The notes beneath the pieces are model-generated. The model was not told where the DNA came from. It was given only the letters and a program-made list of their open reading frames with translations, and searched no databases. From Anaerohabitans sp964387285 (lineage in GTDB: Bacteria; Zhuqueibacterota; Zhuqueibacteria; Residuimicrobiales; Residuimicrobiaceae), in contig CAYLWO010000002.1 of assembly GCA_964387285.1 (NCBI GenBank), forward strand, positions 1-64,000: 64,000 nt of DNA, in the 5' to 3' direction. This document shows positions 43,020-52,328 of the stretch, piece by piece (the stretch's first letter is position 1; every line of letters begins with the position of its first letter). The translations under genes were made by a program, and so were the position numbers.

Positions 43020-45497
43020 TTAACGCGTTAAAAGTGAAGAATAGTATGAAATATAGGCCAATAAAGATCGACTCGGTTCAAAATATAAAATAAGAGCGAG
43101 CGCCGTAACTCCCAGTAGCATGGCAAGATACAGCAGGGCTTTGACAGCACCGGTCTGCAGAATCACCTTTAATCCGCGCAGCATGCGTATGAGAAACCAG
43201 CCGACGAGTACGAGCAAGATGAATAGCAGCGGTTGCACCAAATAATTTTTCTCAAGACTGCGATAAAGGACAATCACGACCGGGATGGCAAACAAAAAGT
43301 TGGCCGGCACCCAGTGGACAAACGACAGTATCTGAGTAAAACGGAGATATCGGCGATGCCATAATACACTAAGCTTGATTAATATTGCCTGGGCGATGGC
43401 CAGCATCTCGAGAAAAAGCGTCAGCAAGGCTATCAGAGCTGTCGGACGCCATATAAACCATATGGCATAGTATTTAATTTTAGCGCCGGGAAAAAGCCAA
43501 GTCAACCACTCATCTATATATGTGTTGCAGCGGTAATAATAGATTAAACTGGTCAATCCGGCGGCAATGGCTAAAAACGAAGCCATGCCGACCAATCCGG
43601 TGAGAAAAGGCGCCAATTGACGATTTTCAACCAAATCCGTGTAGAATCCATGTGGATAGAAAAATGCGCGGCGGACATAATGACTCATCCGTTTATCCTG
43701 TTTGATAAAAAACAAAACAAGCAAAAGCAAAACGATTCCCAAAGCCTGAAAGATGTACGGTTCCGGCGGAAACAACTCCCCGGGCAGCACTTCCGGCAAG
43801 GTGGTTCCGGAAAACAGACTTGTGATAACGCGATAGGCGCTGCGCGGCTGACCATGACTGTCGAGCAACCCGGCAGTGAACAGATTGGTATTGCTGCGGT
43901 CTCCCCACATGAGGTGCGGGGTGTCGGACCAATAATCGCGTAATGGTGCAATCAGTACGCCCTGCAATTTTTCTGAATTCAAAGCAAGGGCAACGGCTTT
44001 CTTCATCTGAAAGGCCTGATACTGTTCCAGATTCGTTTCAGATGCCTGTATGGCGGGCATCGGTATGGTCAAGCGGTAGATAATCGGATAATAACTTTTA
44101 TTTCGGGGCAAAGTCAAATCACCGATCCGCTCTGGCCGCGTCTCCCAGATAGCCAAATCTACCGGCAAATTTTCCGGCAACAATCTTTCGCCGCGAAAGC
44201 CGGCATAAACCGGACGTGAATCCGTCTCTGCAATCCAGTGCCGCATCTCGGTGAGAAAAGATAGGGCTGTTACGTCGTACGCGTCATAACCGTTGCCCAG
44301 CCCCCAGCCGGCGATGCAAGGATGGTGCTGACCGAGAGGCAACAATTCCTTTAAAATGCTTTGGCCGGACTTTATCAGATCGGCATTCAGGTGACGCGAA
44401 GGGATATTGATCAACGGCGCTTCAATAAAAACGGCCAATCCCAATCGGTCGCAAACAGAAAGCAGATATTCCGGAGGGGCGCCGCCCAGAACGCGAACCG
44501 CATTGGCGCCGGATTTAAAAATCGCCTGCATCTCCTGATCAATGCTTCTCCTCAGTTCGCTCTCGGAAAGCACTTTCAAGCGATAATCTTCCACCCACTC
44601 GATCGCCCGCCAGCGAACCGTCTTGAGTGACTCGTTAAAACCGAATTGCAATTCAGCCCGATCCACAACAGAATCGGCCCTTAAAATCGTTGCCTCGATG
44701 CGATACAATGCCGGGGAGCGCGGCAGCCAAATGACCGGCGCAGGTAACGTCACGCTGGTTTGAATATCAGCCGCGCTAGCTGTAAACGCAGCAACCGGTT
44801 GTTGTGCCGTGTACATCGGTAGAGAATCTTTGGGAGCGAAGACCGTGATCCGGCATTGAATTTTCTTCTGATCGGAAAACGCCAATGAATCAGCGGCAGA
44901 TTTCGCCATCGCCAGACGGATATTTAATACGCCGACGCCCGGATCAACGGTCATGGATTTTATGCCCCATGGGCGAACATACAGCAGTTTGATGGGACGC
45001 GTCAAACCGCCGACCACGGCGGGCAGGCCGCGACTGCGCACGCTATGCGGCAGCGTGGTTTTATAATTTACCCGTGTATCTAAATCTACTACCAGCTCAT
45101 TGTGCTCATTAAAAAACAGATCCTGTTTTGCAATATCAAACACGACCGGTGTTGAGGTGCGCAGCCGGCTGCCTAACAATTTTTTATTAAGATATACGGC
45201 GCTGGAGCCTTCCAGACTTTCAAACACCAATCTGTATGCGTGGCTGCAATGGATGGAATCCAGGTCGAAATACCGGCGGAACGTATATACGCCCTGACTG
45301 CGCAACACATGGGGCGCCTGAATCGGATGCCAGCTGTCTTTCAAACTAACGCGATATTGCCAGGCGCCATTCAGCAAAATTTCTCCGGGCTTGTTCAGAC
45401 TGTCCGGTCGAAACAACCGATCAAAAAAGATCGTGGTCTCTGCACTCAAAACAGTAATCATCGACAAGAAAAAAATGATGAAGAAAACCCGTTTCAT
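43020..45497 (-). CDS. GH2-like exported protein fused to a polytopic membrane domain, catalytic acids absent
   Basis: The 825-residue protein has a signal peptide, a GH2-type jelly roll ('LNGAWQYRVS', 'YTFRRYFDLD', 'EGSSAVYLNKKLLGS'), an immunoglobulin-like domain and a TIM-barrel region ('FKSGANAVRVLGGAPPEYLL', 'CDRLGLAVFIEAP'). After residue about 575 there are roughly seven membrane helices, like a Yip1 domain. In GH2 enzymes the acid/base lies in 'W.LGNE'; here the line reads 'GWGLGNGYD', with Gly for Glu. The nucleophile segment 'YYPIIYRLTI' also lacks Glu. It is probably a carbohydrate-binding or sensing protein, not a hydrolase. The ribosome site is weak. Confidence 0.8.
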   Translation of the reverse strand: MKRVFFIIFFLSMITVLSAETTIFFDRLFRPDSLNKPGEILLNGAWQYRVSLKDSWHPIQAPHVLRSQGVYTFRRYFDLDSIHCSHAYRLVFESLEGSSAVYLNKKLLGSRLRTSTPVVFDIAKQDLFFNEHNELVVDLDTRVNYKTTLPHSVRSRGLPAVVGGLTRPIKLLYVRPWGIKSMTVDPGVGVLNIRLAMAKSAADSLAFSDQKKIQCRITVFAPKDSLPMYTAQQPVAAFTASAADIQTSVTLPAPVIWLPRSPALYRIEATILRADSVVDRAELQFGFNESLKTVRWRAIEWVEDYRLKVLSESELRRSIDQEMQAIFKSGANAVRVLGGAPPEYLLSVCDRLGLAVFIEAPLINIPSRHLNADLIKSGQSILKELLPLGQHHPCIAGWGLGNGYDAYDVTALSFLTEMRHWIAETDSRPVYAGFRGERLLPENLPVDLAIWETRPERIGDLTLPRNKSYYPIIYRLTIPMPAIQASETNLEQYQAFQMKKAVALALNSEKLQGVLIAPLRDYWSDTPHLMWGDRSNTNLFTAGLLDSHGQPRSAYRVITSLFSGTTLPEVLPGELFPPEPYIFQALGIVLLLLVLFFIKQDKRMSHYVRRAFFYPHGFYTDLVENRQLAPFLTGLVGMASFLAIAAGLTSLIYYYRCNTYIDEWLTWLFPGAKIKYYAIWFIWRPTALIALLTLFLEMLAIAQAILIKLSVLWHRRYLRFTQILSFVHWVPANFLFAIPVVIVLYRSLEKNYLVQPLLFILLVLVGWFLIRMLRGLKVILQTGAVKALLYLAMLLGVTALALILYFEPSRSLLAYISYYSSLLTR

Positions 45498-45543
45498 AAA
45501 ACTATTCCAGTTATAAAATGTTAGCTGTTAAATTTGCTTCTTA

Positions 45544-47556
45544 TTATTGTTTGACTGCCAGCACCGCCTGACGCGTCGCCTGCAACAACGGTTCTGCCGA
45601 TACCGGGCTGCCAACGGCCAGGCGCATCCAGGCGTCTGGAGTGATGGCGCCAAGCCTGCACATGCGTTCCATTTCGGCGCCGAGATTTTTGTTCTGCAAA
45701 TATTGCTCGATTTGGAACATGATGATATGACCGAGAGAGTAATCGGGCAAATACAAGCCGGAATCGATCATATGCGAATAGATGGCCAACAAGTAAGTAT
45801 CCTTGACGCCCAACAAAGGCTGCCAATATTTATTCCACAGTTCGCGGGAAATTTCCAGCACCGCAGCTTTCAACTCGGCCGGGCCTGCTTGCGGATGATC
45901 ATACATCCAATGCCACACCTTCATATCGAGCAATCCTACCGAAGCGATTTCACAAGTAGCCCAGTAGGTATCCAGTGCGGCCAGGTGCTCCGCCTGTGGA
46001 TCGCTTTGCACTAAGCCCAAGAGTTCCAGATCACGCGATTGGAAAACGAAAGCAAAAGCTTCGGTAAAAGCGGTATTGGGCACGCCGGCCAGAAGCGAAT
46101 GATCGATGCGATTAAGGGAAAACACCTGCTCAACGCAATGACCCAATTCATGAATGGCAATATTATAGCCTTTATAACGCATGCCGTCGCCGGGGATGCG
46201 CGTGCGTAAATGCGCCTGATCTTCGCGACGGCCCGCGCCCATCGCATGGCCGGCGCCGCGCGAAGGATCTACGACAATCTTTTCGGATAAAAACTGCGAC
46301 GTATCCCGGTTAAAATCCAGCTTGGTTAATATATTAATCAGATCCGCCTGAAACGCCGCTGTGGTGGGATAAAGCGATTTTGTCCGACGATCCAGTTCCT
46401 CTTCGTTGTAATGGGCGGCCGGCTTGAAACCGTTATACCAAATATCAAAGGATTCCAGTTTGCGACCCAATCGCCTGGCGATAAGCCGGCTAACTTGTTT
46501 AGCCACCGGATCCGTAAGCACCGAAATCAACAGTTGTTCAAACTGGGCTTCGGGAATTTCACGATCTCTTTCAAAGCGACGCGCTGGTTTACTCGGCAGT
46601 TGCGGGAAATAGACGTCCGCCTGTCGTTCCGCGTGAAAAATATTGAGTAAAAATTGATACCGTGTATCCGGCTCTGATTTGAAAGGAACCGGCGGCAAAA
46701 GGGCATTCTTGAATGGATTCCAAACCAGGCTGTCGTTATCGATCACGGCTTGCGGAATTTCCTGTGCAATGATTCGCTCCATCACCGCGCGGATCATGCG
46801 TTGCCGGGCCAGACCGTTGGCATTGGCGTACTGGGCTTTCAACTCGTCGCGCAATCCCCAGTGGGTGATCAGTTTTAATCCTGCCGGAAAAAGCCGCTGA
46901 CCGCTATCATCAACAAGCTGATGCATATGGATGTTATAATTAGCAATATAATCATCAGCCTGAACATAGGCTGTGGACAAAGCCTGGTTCACATCTGCAG
47001 GCACGCGATCCAGGAACCGTTGCGCCAATCGCGCTTGTGCCCACTGTTCGCGACTCCATTGCAGCCCCTGCTGCAACCGCTCCGCCAGCGTGGTATTGGC
47101 AAAATTAAGCAGCACCACAAAGGCAATTTTTGTTTTAAACAAATCTTCGGTAACATGTGCAGACGGATTATATTGAGCAAACAGATAATCTACAGGTAAA
47201 ATCGATCCCATCTCCAATTGCATCGGCCGCGACAAATCACGTCCAACCTCAACGTTATGCCCGCCGATGATCTCGAGATTGGTCTCCGTCCTTGCCAGGG
47301 TATTTTGCAGATCCTGCGGCGAGGCGATGAAATGATCCAGACAAAAATGCTGAAAAGCCTGTTCATTCCCGTCCTGTGTTCGCCATAATGCAGCGGCCTG
47401 GCGCACGCCCTGAACCATGCGCAAATGATTACCTGCGCCGTAACGGGTTTGCAGGTCCTGAATGGTTTGTTGAATGATGCGCTCTTCCATACTCCTGGAT
47501 TGAGTTGATAAAAGCAAACAGAGTACTATGAGAATAGCCAGGCGTAAGCGATGCAT
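45544..47556 (-). CDS. Exported zinc metallopeptidase (gluzincin, M3-like)
   Basis: The 670-residue product starts at MHRLRLAILIVLCLLLS, a signal peptide with GGGAGG upstream; the 21-residue upstream extension lacks a ribosome site. Around residue 470 is 'IAIHELGHCVEQVF' (HExxH), and about 30 residues on comes 'NTAFTEAFAFVFQ', which supplies the third ligand Glu, as in gluzincins. The long helical body and length are M3-oligopeptidase-like, but I do not recognise a named family. It is expected to act outside the cytoplasm. The GH2-like gene starts 46 bases downstream on the same strand. Confidence 0.8.
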   Translation of the reverse strand: MHRLRLAILIVLCLLLSTQSRSMEERIIQQTIQDLQTRYGAGNHLRMVQGVRQAAALWRTQDGNEQAFQHFCLDHFIASPQDLQNTLARTETNLEIIGGHNVEVGRDLSRPMQLEMGSILPVDYLFAQYNPSAHVTEDLFKTKIAFVVLLNFANTTLAERLQQGLQWSREQWAQARLAQRFLDRVPADVNQALSTAYVQADDYIANYNIHMHQLVDDSGQRLFPAGLKLITHWGLRDELKAQYANANGLARQRMIRAVMERIIAQEIPQAVIDNDSLVWNPFKNALLPPVPFKSEPDTRYQFLLNIFHAERQADVYFPQLPSKPARRFERDREIPEAQFEQLLISVLTDPVAKQVSRLIARRLGRKLESFDIWYNGFKPAAHYNEEELDRRTKSLYPTTAAFQADLINILTKLDFNRDTSQFLSEKIVVDPSRGAGHAMGAGRREDQAHLRTRIPGDGMRYKGYNIAIHELGHCVEQVFSLNRIDHSLLAGVPNTAFTEAFAFVFQSRDLELLGLVQSDPQAEHLAALDTYWATCEIASVGLLDMKVWHWMYDHPQAGPAELKAAVLEISRELWNKYWQPLLGVKDTYLLAIYSHMIDSGLYLPDYSLGHIIMFQIEQYLQNKNLGAEMERMCRLGAITPDAWMRLAVGSPVSAEPLLQATRQAVLAVKQ

Positions 47557-47761
47557 AGCCGCCTCCCTATCTGAGTAATGGATAATTACAATCACTATTT
47601 TATTCATTTTTCCGCACAAATCAAAACAAAATGATCACAGTATCCGTGTAATTTATATTAAAGACACCTAAATCCTGTGTAATACTTATTATAAAAACCC
47701 CTTGAATTTAAAGAAAATATCCGTTATTTTTTGAATCAAAAGAACTCTCCGGGAGCCCATC

Positions 47762-48106
47762 ATGACGGAAAAATATTCTGAATTGGTCTACTCGACCGCC
47801 AAAGCACAACCAGATCAGGAGCACAATGCCATCGCTTCTCAGCCGCAGCCAGGCGGCGGTAAATCACCGCAAACGGCGCGCATTTCGTTGGATCGTAAAG
47901 GCCGGCAAGGCAAATCAATGACCATCATTGACGGTCTGTCCGCATGCCCCAGTCATATGGCAACTTTATGCAAAACATTAAAAACAAACCTGGGAGCTGG
48001 GGGCACAGTGAAAGAGGGTCATATCGAAATTCAGGGAGATCATCGCAGCAAAGTGGTTGCGCTATTGCAAAAGTTGAATTATAAAACAAAATTGATCGGC
48101 GGATAA
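47762..48106 (+). CDS. yciH: SUI1/eIF1-like translation factor YciH
   Basis: The 114-residue protein has the SUI1 fold: 'ARISLDRKGRQGKSMTIIDG', 'LCKTLKTNLGAGGTVKEGHI' and 'IEIQGDHRSKVVALLQKLNY'. The GAGGTVK.G..E.QGDH pattern is diagnostic for bacterial YciH and archaeal aIF1. The first 45 residues are variable. YciH binds the small ribosomal subunit and influences start-site choice, probably under stress. A CGGGAG ribosome site precedes the ATG. Confidence 0.93.
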   Translation: MTEKYSELVYSTAKAQPDQEHNAIASQPQPGGGKSPQTARISLDRKGRQGKSMTIIDGLSACPSHMATLCKTLKTNLGAGGTVKEGHIEIQGDHRSKVVALLQKLNYKTKLIGG

Positions 48107-48129
48107 CCAAAAGCCAAAAGGAGATGACC

Positions 48130-48825
48130 ATGAAAAAGCAGTCTCTTTTTTTTACCGTGGTATTGTTGATCGGGTTGCTTGCCGGTTGCGGACAAGCTCA
48201 AACCAGGTTTCAGGCCGGCGTACATCTGGCAGCCGGATTATTGCAGGGAGAATTTAAGCAAAACACCGGCAATGATGGGTATGGTCTGACCGGAGAATTT
48301 CTGTATGCGCCCCCCCGTTCCATTTTCAGCGTCGGCGTGGATATCGGTTTTTTAATCTATGGCATGGAAACGCGCCACCAGCCGTTAAGCAGCGAATTCC
48401 CGGATATCGATGTAGACGTCACTACCGATAATTCAATGGTCTTGTCCCACCTGCTCTTGCGCATTCAAAACAGAGAGGGCCGGTTTCGGCCTTATGTTGA
48501 AGGGGTCGTGGGGTTGAACTATCTTTTTACACAAACCAGAATCGAAGACGCCGATGATTGGAATGATGACTGGGACAATGACTCGTTCAGTACCACCAAT
48601 TTTGACGATACCGCTTTCAATTACGGCGCCGGCGGCGGACTGCAATGGCTGGTGCATAAAAACACGGTGGCGCTGGATCTGCGCGCCCGATATCTCGCTG
48701 GCGGCGAAGCTCGTTATCTGAAAAAAGGCTCCATTCACCGCGAAAAAGGCAAAGTAACCTATGACGTCAAAGAATCGACCACGGATATGGTGCTGATCCA
48801 ATTAGGCGTGTGTTTTAACTTTTAA
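48130..48825 (+). CDS. Outer-membrane beta-barrel protein (opacity/porin-type)
   Basis: The 231-residue product starts at the second ATG, because AAAGGAGA sits at the right distance; the ATG at 48124 overlaps it. The signal 'KKQSLFFTVVLLIGLLAGCG' could be a lipoprotein (lipobox LAGC) or a normal signal peptide. The rest alternates beta strands: 'FQAGVHLAAGLLQGEF', 'FSVGVDIGFLIYGME', 'RPYVEGVVGLNYLF', 'FNYGAGGGLQWLVHKNTVAL' and a terminal 'MVLIQLGVCFNF' ending in Phe. It is an eight-strand-type barrel of unknown role. Confidence 0.82.
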   Translation: MKKQSLFFTVVLLIGLLAGCGQAQTRFQAGVHLAAGLLQGEFKQNTGNDGYGLTGEFLYAPPRSIFSVGVDIGFLIYGMETRHQPLSSEFPDIDVDVTTDNSMVLSHLLLRIQNREGRFRPYVEGVVGLNYLFTQTRIEDADDWNDDWDNDSFSTTNFDDTAFNYGAGGGLQWLVHKNTVALDLRARYLAGGEARYLKKGSIHREKGKVTYDVKESTTDMVLIQLGVCFNF

Positions 48826-48844
48826 GCATCTTTGTTGCGATACA

Positions 48845-48869
48845 GTCCTGCCATAAGATCCGGCAGGAC
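48845..48869 (+). other. Small perfect hairpin after the barrel gene
   Basis: GTCCTGCC (48845-48852) pairs exactly with GGCAGGAC (48862-48869) around a 9-base loop, 20 bases after the barrel stop codon. No T-tract follows, so it may stabilise the 3' end of the transcript instead of terminating it. The rest of the 48826-49043 gap shows nothing definite. Confidence 0.4.
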
Positions 48870-49043
48870 CTCACCGGTGTATTTGCCGGTCTATTGGACT
48901 GAAACACGTTATGGCCTCAGCGCATCATATGGCAACCATTGTGACCCGGTAAAATGCAGGAAAGAACCCGGAAATAGCTCCGTTTATTCAATCGCTGGTC
49001 CACTATTTACGACGCGCGCAATATCCCGTTCAAGTCCGAATCG

Positions 49044-49367
49044 ATGAACTATATCGAAACAGACGCACTGTTAAATTTCCTGAATGACCGGGATATGGTC
49101 AGGGTTTTTCTCGAATGGAAACACAGCCTGAGTCATGACGGTTTTGTCACGACCCGAGTGCTGGCCAGTGATAATATTCTAAAAAGATGCTACCACATGG
49201 TCTTGTTGACAATAGGCGATATCGTGCTCGGCGTCCGGTACAAAAGCCATTCCCTTCGTTCGGTGATCAACGATATTGAAAACGCCCGATTATCCTATAT
49301 CTATGGCGGCAAAGCTCATTTTTTCCACTTTAGAAGATTCTCTATGATAAAAAACCCTGCCTTGTGA
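49044..49367 (+). CDS. Hypothetical protein, possibly a gene remnant
   Basis: The frame encodes 107 residues with 'ALLNFLNDRDMVRVFLEWKH' and a basic C-terminus. I do not recognise the family. There is no Shine-Dalgarno. The same frame is open for about 20 codons upstream with plausible sequence ('NRWSTIYDARNIPF') but without a start codon, which suggests either a non-standard start or a gene that has lost its 5' end. It converges with the DedA gene, 4 bases apart. Confidence 0.4.
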   Translation: MNYIETDALLNFLNDRDMVRVFLEWKHSLSHDGFVTTRVLASDNILKRCYHMVLLTIGDIVLGVRYKSHSLRSVINDIENARLSYIYGGKAHFFHFRRFSMIKNPAL

Positions 49368-49371
49368 TATT

Positions 49372-50001
49372 TCACGCCTCCATGGCGCCCTGACTTTTGC
49401 GCTTTTGCAGGCGTGAATAGACAAACCACCCCAGCAATGCAACAAGAAACACGACCACCCCGATATCGATCTGGTGGGAATACTTTTGCACTACCGGCCA
49501 ATTTTCACGCAACTTGATTCCCAAAAACAGCAAAAAACTGTTCCAGATCGTGGCGCCCAGCAAGGTGACGAGGATAAAGGGGCCAATGGGCATTTTACCC
49601 ATGCCGGCCGGAATGGATACAAAATGGCGGATCACCGGAATAAAGCGGCTGATGAACAGGGTCCAGACGCCGCTGCGTTTGTTAAAAAATTTTTCCGTCA
49701 TTTCCAGATCGTGTTTATCCAGCAACAGATATTTCCCCACGCGCAACACCAGCGGCTTGCCGCCGTACAATCCCAGATAATAGGAAATCAACGAGCCGAT
49801 AATGGAACCAAGGGAGGTTGCCAAAACGGCAACCGGTAAATTCCATTTGCCGTCAGCTACCAAAAATCCCACAAACGGCATCACCGCTTCGCTCGGCACC
49901 GGAGCGATCATGCTCTCCAACGCCATCAACAAACCCGCGCCCCAATAGCCCATCATTTCTAAAATTTTTACGGCATATTGAGAAATAATCTCTGTAATCA
50001 T
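49372..50001 (-). CDS. DedA-family membrane protein
   Basis: This 209-residue polytopic protein has hallmark DedA segments: 'MALESMIAPVPSEAVMPFVG', 'ATSLGSIIGSLISYYLGLYG', 'FISRFIPVIRHFVSIPAGMG', and the C-terminal 'GATIWNSFLLFLGIKL' followed by a last helix. DedA proteins support membrane homeostasis and undecaprenyl-phosphate or phosphatidylethanolamine translocation. The conserved acidic and Arg residues of the E..xP.P and F.R.xP motifs are present. It is separated by 105 bases from the SPL-like gene on the same strand. Confidence 0.92.
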   Translation of the reverse strand: MITEIISQYAVKILEMMGYWGAGLLMALESMIAPVPSEAVMPFVGFLVADGKWNLPVAVLATSLGSIIGSLISYYLGLYGGKPLVLRVGKYLLLDKHDLEMTEKFFNKRSGVWTLFISRFIPVIRHFVSIPAGMGKMPIGPFILVTLLGATIWNSFLLFLGIKLRENWPVVQKYSHQIDIGVVVFLVALLGWFVYSRLQKRKSQGAMEA

Positions 50002-50106
50002 GCTACCTCATCGTTAAATGAACAATATCGCTTCCTGTAAAACGAATTTTTAAGAGGTCGAGTATACGAATTTTTTTTACAAAATGCAAGGACTGTTGGG
50101 AGCGGG

Positions 50107-51195
50107 TCATCTTACGCGATTGTCCAGAATTTTTTTCAATCCCGCACTGGCGCCCGGCGACCAGCCGAATGCCCGTTGCCAGACTTCGTCGCTTTCCATG
50201 CAAAGATACAACCCATCGTCGAATCCATAACGATTGATCCATTGCTTCATCCTGCTGAACATCTCGATGCGCTGCGGTTTGAAATAGCGCAGTTTTTTGT
50301 CAACACCCGGCAACAATTCGCCCAAAACAATTTGCGAGTGCGGATGGGCCTGACGAATGATGTCGTCCATGGCTGAGGGATAACGCAAGGCGCCCAGACT
50401 GATCCAGGCGATGTTTTCCGGCCGGGCAAAAGAAAAAATGCGGTCAACCGTCTCTCGATAATAATCCTGCCAACCCGCAAAATAGATCATGGGGTCGAAA
50501 TGAAAACCCAACCGGTATCCCGCCTTTTGCACCTCCTTGGCCGCAGCCAGGCGATCTGCCAACGTAGGCGCATCCGGTTCTTCACTGCGACAGATCGGCT
50601 CTGCATTGACCGACCAGGAGACTATGGTCCGCCGTCCATGATCAAGCGTCAACAAGTTGTCGATGTGTACGTTTTTCGATTTCAGTTCAATGACCGCATT
50701 GTGTTGTGGTCTGAACCAGTTCACCAGGTCCACAGACAATCCGGTGAGATGATCAAAGGTCATGCTGTCCGACAGTTCGCCGGTGCCGATGCGAAAAAAA
50801 CGGTCGGCCGAACGCTGCAACGCTTCCGCCAACTCGCAAAACATATCACCGGCATTCACGTACAAAGTGGTGCACGGCGTATTGAGATAACCCTGCAGAA
50901 TGCAATAACTGCAGCCCAGATCACATCCGGCTGCCACATCCAGGTTTTGATATAAACAGCAAATATGCTTGGGCGTGCCGGGACAATAGCGCAGAAACGG
51001 CCCGCGCTGTTTTGCCAACAACAAAGTTCCTGACGGACTCGTCCGCGACCACAAAGATTCCGCGTCAGCAATCGTTTCCAGCGGAGTGTGCGGCAAACGA
51101 GACAGGATCCGTTGCGTCAGCGGCTCTTTCGCTACCGATTCTTCAATGTAGATGCGCAGCGGTTGAAAATTTTTCTGTGAGGGAAAAGAGATCAT
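50107..51195 (-). CDS. Spore-photoproduct-lyase-like radical SAM protein
   Basis: The 362-residue protein shows the SPL-family N-terminus 'IYIEESVAKEPLTQRILSRL', then 'KHICCLYQNLDVAAGCDLGC' with the radical SAM motif C-x3-C-x2-C ('CDLGCSYC'), then 'GTGELSDSMTFD', 'IELKSKNVHIDNLL', 'VSWSVNAEPIC' and 'LGFHFDPMIYF'. SPL repairs thymine dimers in Bacillus spores. This organism shows no sporulation genes here, so it is probably a DNA-lesion or nucleic-acid radical enzyme of non-spore-formers. Its start overlaps the ParB-like gene stop by 4 bases (ATGA), so the two act together or are co-expressed. Confidence 0.87.
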   Translation of the reverse strand: MISFPSQKNFQPLRIYIEESVAKEPLTQRILSRLPHTPLETIADAESLWSRTSPSGTLLLAKQRGPFLRYCPGTPKHICCLYQNLDVAAGCDLGCSYCILQGYLNTPCTTLYVNAGDMFCELAEALQRSADRFFRIGTGELSDSMTFDHLTGLSVDLVNWFRPQHNAVIELKSKNVHIDNLLTLDHGRRTIVSWSVNAEPICRSEEPDAPTLADRLAAAKEVQKAGYRLGFHFDPMIYFAGWQDYYRETVDRIFSFARPENIAWISLGALRYPSAMDDIIRQAHPHSQIVLGELLPGVDKKLRYFKPQRIEMFSRMKQWINRYGFDDGLYLCMESDEVWQRAFGWSPGASAGLKKILDNRVR

Positions 51196-52151
51196 GCCAA
51201 TCCAACCATGTTTTCGATAATGCCGTCATCGGCCAGGCGCTGCAATTCATGCACCTGCTGTTGAAATTCCCTGCTGTCCTTGAAGGTAAAAGAGACGGAA
51301 AACTCATCATGAGAAAAAAACAAGGGCGCCTGCAATCGGCACGTTGGTGGCAGGTGCGCGGCTTTGAGCAAATCATTAAATTTTTTTTGCACCACACTAT
51401 ACTGCGGATAACGCAAACGAATCAGTTCTGCTTTAACGCGTTCCACTTTTTGCGAAGGCGTGAGCGTGGTTTCCGACAAAACATCAGTCAAAGCCGGTTG
51501 CTGTAATAACGTGCAGAGGTCCCTGTTTAACATGCGACTCACATCGCACGCCAATTGACAAAATTCCTTCTGCCTGTTTTTGCCCAACCGGAGGGACTTG
51601 AAAAGATGCAGCAGGCCATGACGTTCCGGAATCGACAACGCGACCAGTGTCGGCAACAAATCCAGCGACAGCCAATCCTGTGCAAGCTCGGCTTTGCTAA
51701 CGTCGTCCAATTCGTACAGCGGCCGATATAACTCGAACAACTTTACATTTTTCCCCAATCCCAATAACGGTAAAAAATGCTCCACGATTCTATTGCGGGC
51801 AACCGCTTTTTGTTCCAACTTGAACAGCACGGTAGCAATCTCTAAAGGATTCAACATACTGGACCGATCAGACAGGGCTAACGTGTACAGTTCTTCCTCC
51901 GGGCAGCGTTCGGCAATCAATAAAACCGGGACCTGCGGCCAAAGCAATTCGCGCGCTAGTTGCAGACGTTTAAAACCCATTACCGGTTGATATCTGTTAT
52001 CCGGCAATTTACGCACCAGCAACGGCTGCAGCATGCCCAGGGTCGCCAGACTGGCGCGCAAGGATTCCTCCGGTGCAGCTAACGAAATGCGAAACTCTTC
52101 ATCCTGGCTGATAAGCGCGGTTTCGAGGTTTAAAAACTGGAATTTTCTCAT
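51192..52151 (-). CDS. ParB-like (ParB N-terminal domain) protein paired with the SPL-like gene
   Basis: I start the 319-residue protein at MRKFQFLNLE, where AGAGAG lies upstream; an in-frame Met at 52175 has no ribosome site. The N-terminal third is ParB/Srx-like: 'LRASLATLGMLQPLLVRKLP', 'RYQPVMGFKRLQLARELLW' and 'EEELYTLALSDRSSMLNPLE'. The remainder is helical, with no clear centromere-binding HTH. Its stop overlaps the SPL-like start, so the pair is translationally coupled. It is unlikely to be the chromosomal segregation ParB, because parA is absent next to it. The function is unknown. Confidence 0.8.
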   Translation of the reverse strand: MRKFQFLNLETALISQDEEFRISLAAPEESLRASLATLGMLQPLLVRKLPDNRYQPVMGFKRLQLARELLWPQVPVLLIAERCPEEELYTLALSDRSSMLNPLEIATVLFKLEQKAVARNRIVEHFLPLLGLGKNVKLFELYRPLYELDDVSKAELAQDWLSLDLLPTLVALSIPERHGLLHLFKSLRLGKNRQKEFCQLACDVSRMLNRDLCTLLQQPALTDVLSETTLTPSQKVERVKAELIRLRYPQYSVVQKKFNDLLKAAHLPPTCRLQAPLFFSHDEFSVSFTFKDSREFQQQVHELQRLADDGIIENMVGLA

Positions 52152-52247
52152 CTTTCTCTCTGAAATCGGTTTCATATTTCATTAAATTTACGTATCTTTT
52201 CGCTTAGAAAAAATGTTTTTGTCATTCCCGGGTGTGGAAATTGTCCC

Positions 52248-52276
52248 TTGACAAAATTGCTTTTATTTTGTAGAAT
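52248..52276 (+). promoter_or_regulatory. Near-consensus sigma-70 promoter for ssb
   Basis: TTGACA (52248-52253) is followed after exactly 17 bases by TAGAAT (52271-52276), about 50 bases upstream of the ssb ATG. AAGGAGGTG at 52316-52324 is a near-perfect ribosome site. This predicts strong constitutive expression. Confidence 0.75.
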
Positions 52277-52328
52277 TCTTTCGAGGTACCATTTTAGATG
52301 ATCCGTAAAACATATAAGGAGGTGTATC

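Noticed and set aside
51192..52151. Chromosome-partition ParB
   Set aside because: There is no adjacent parA or parS-like palindrome, and the gene is fused by overlap to the SPL-like gene.
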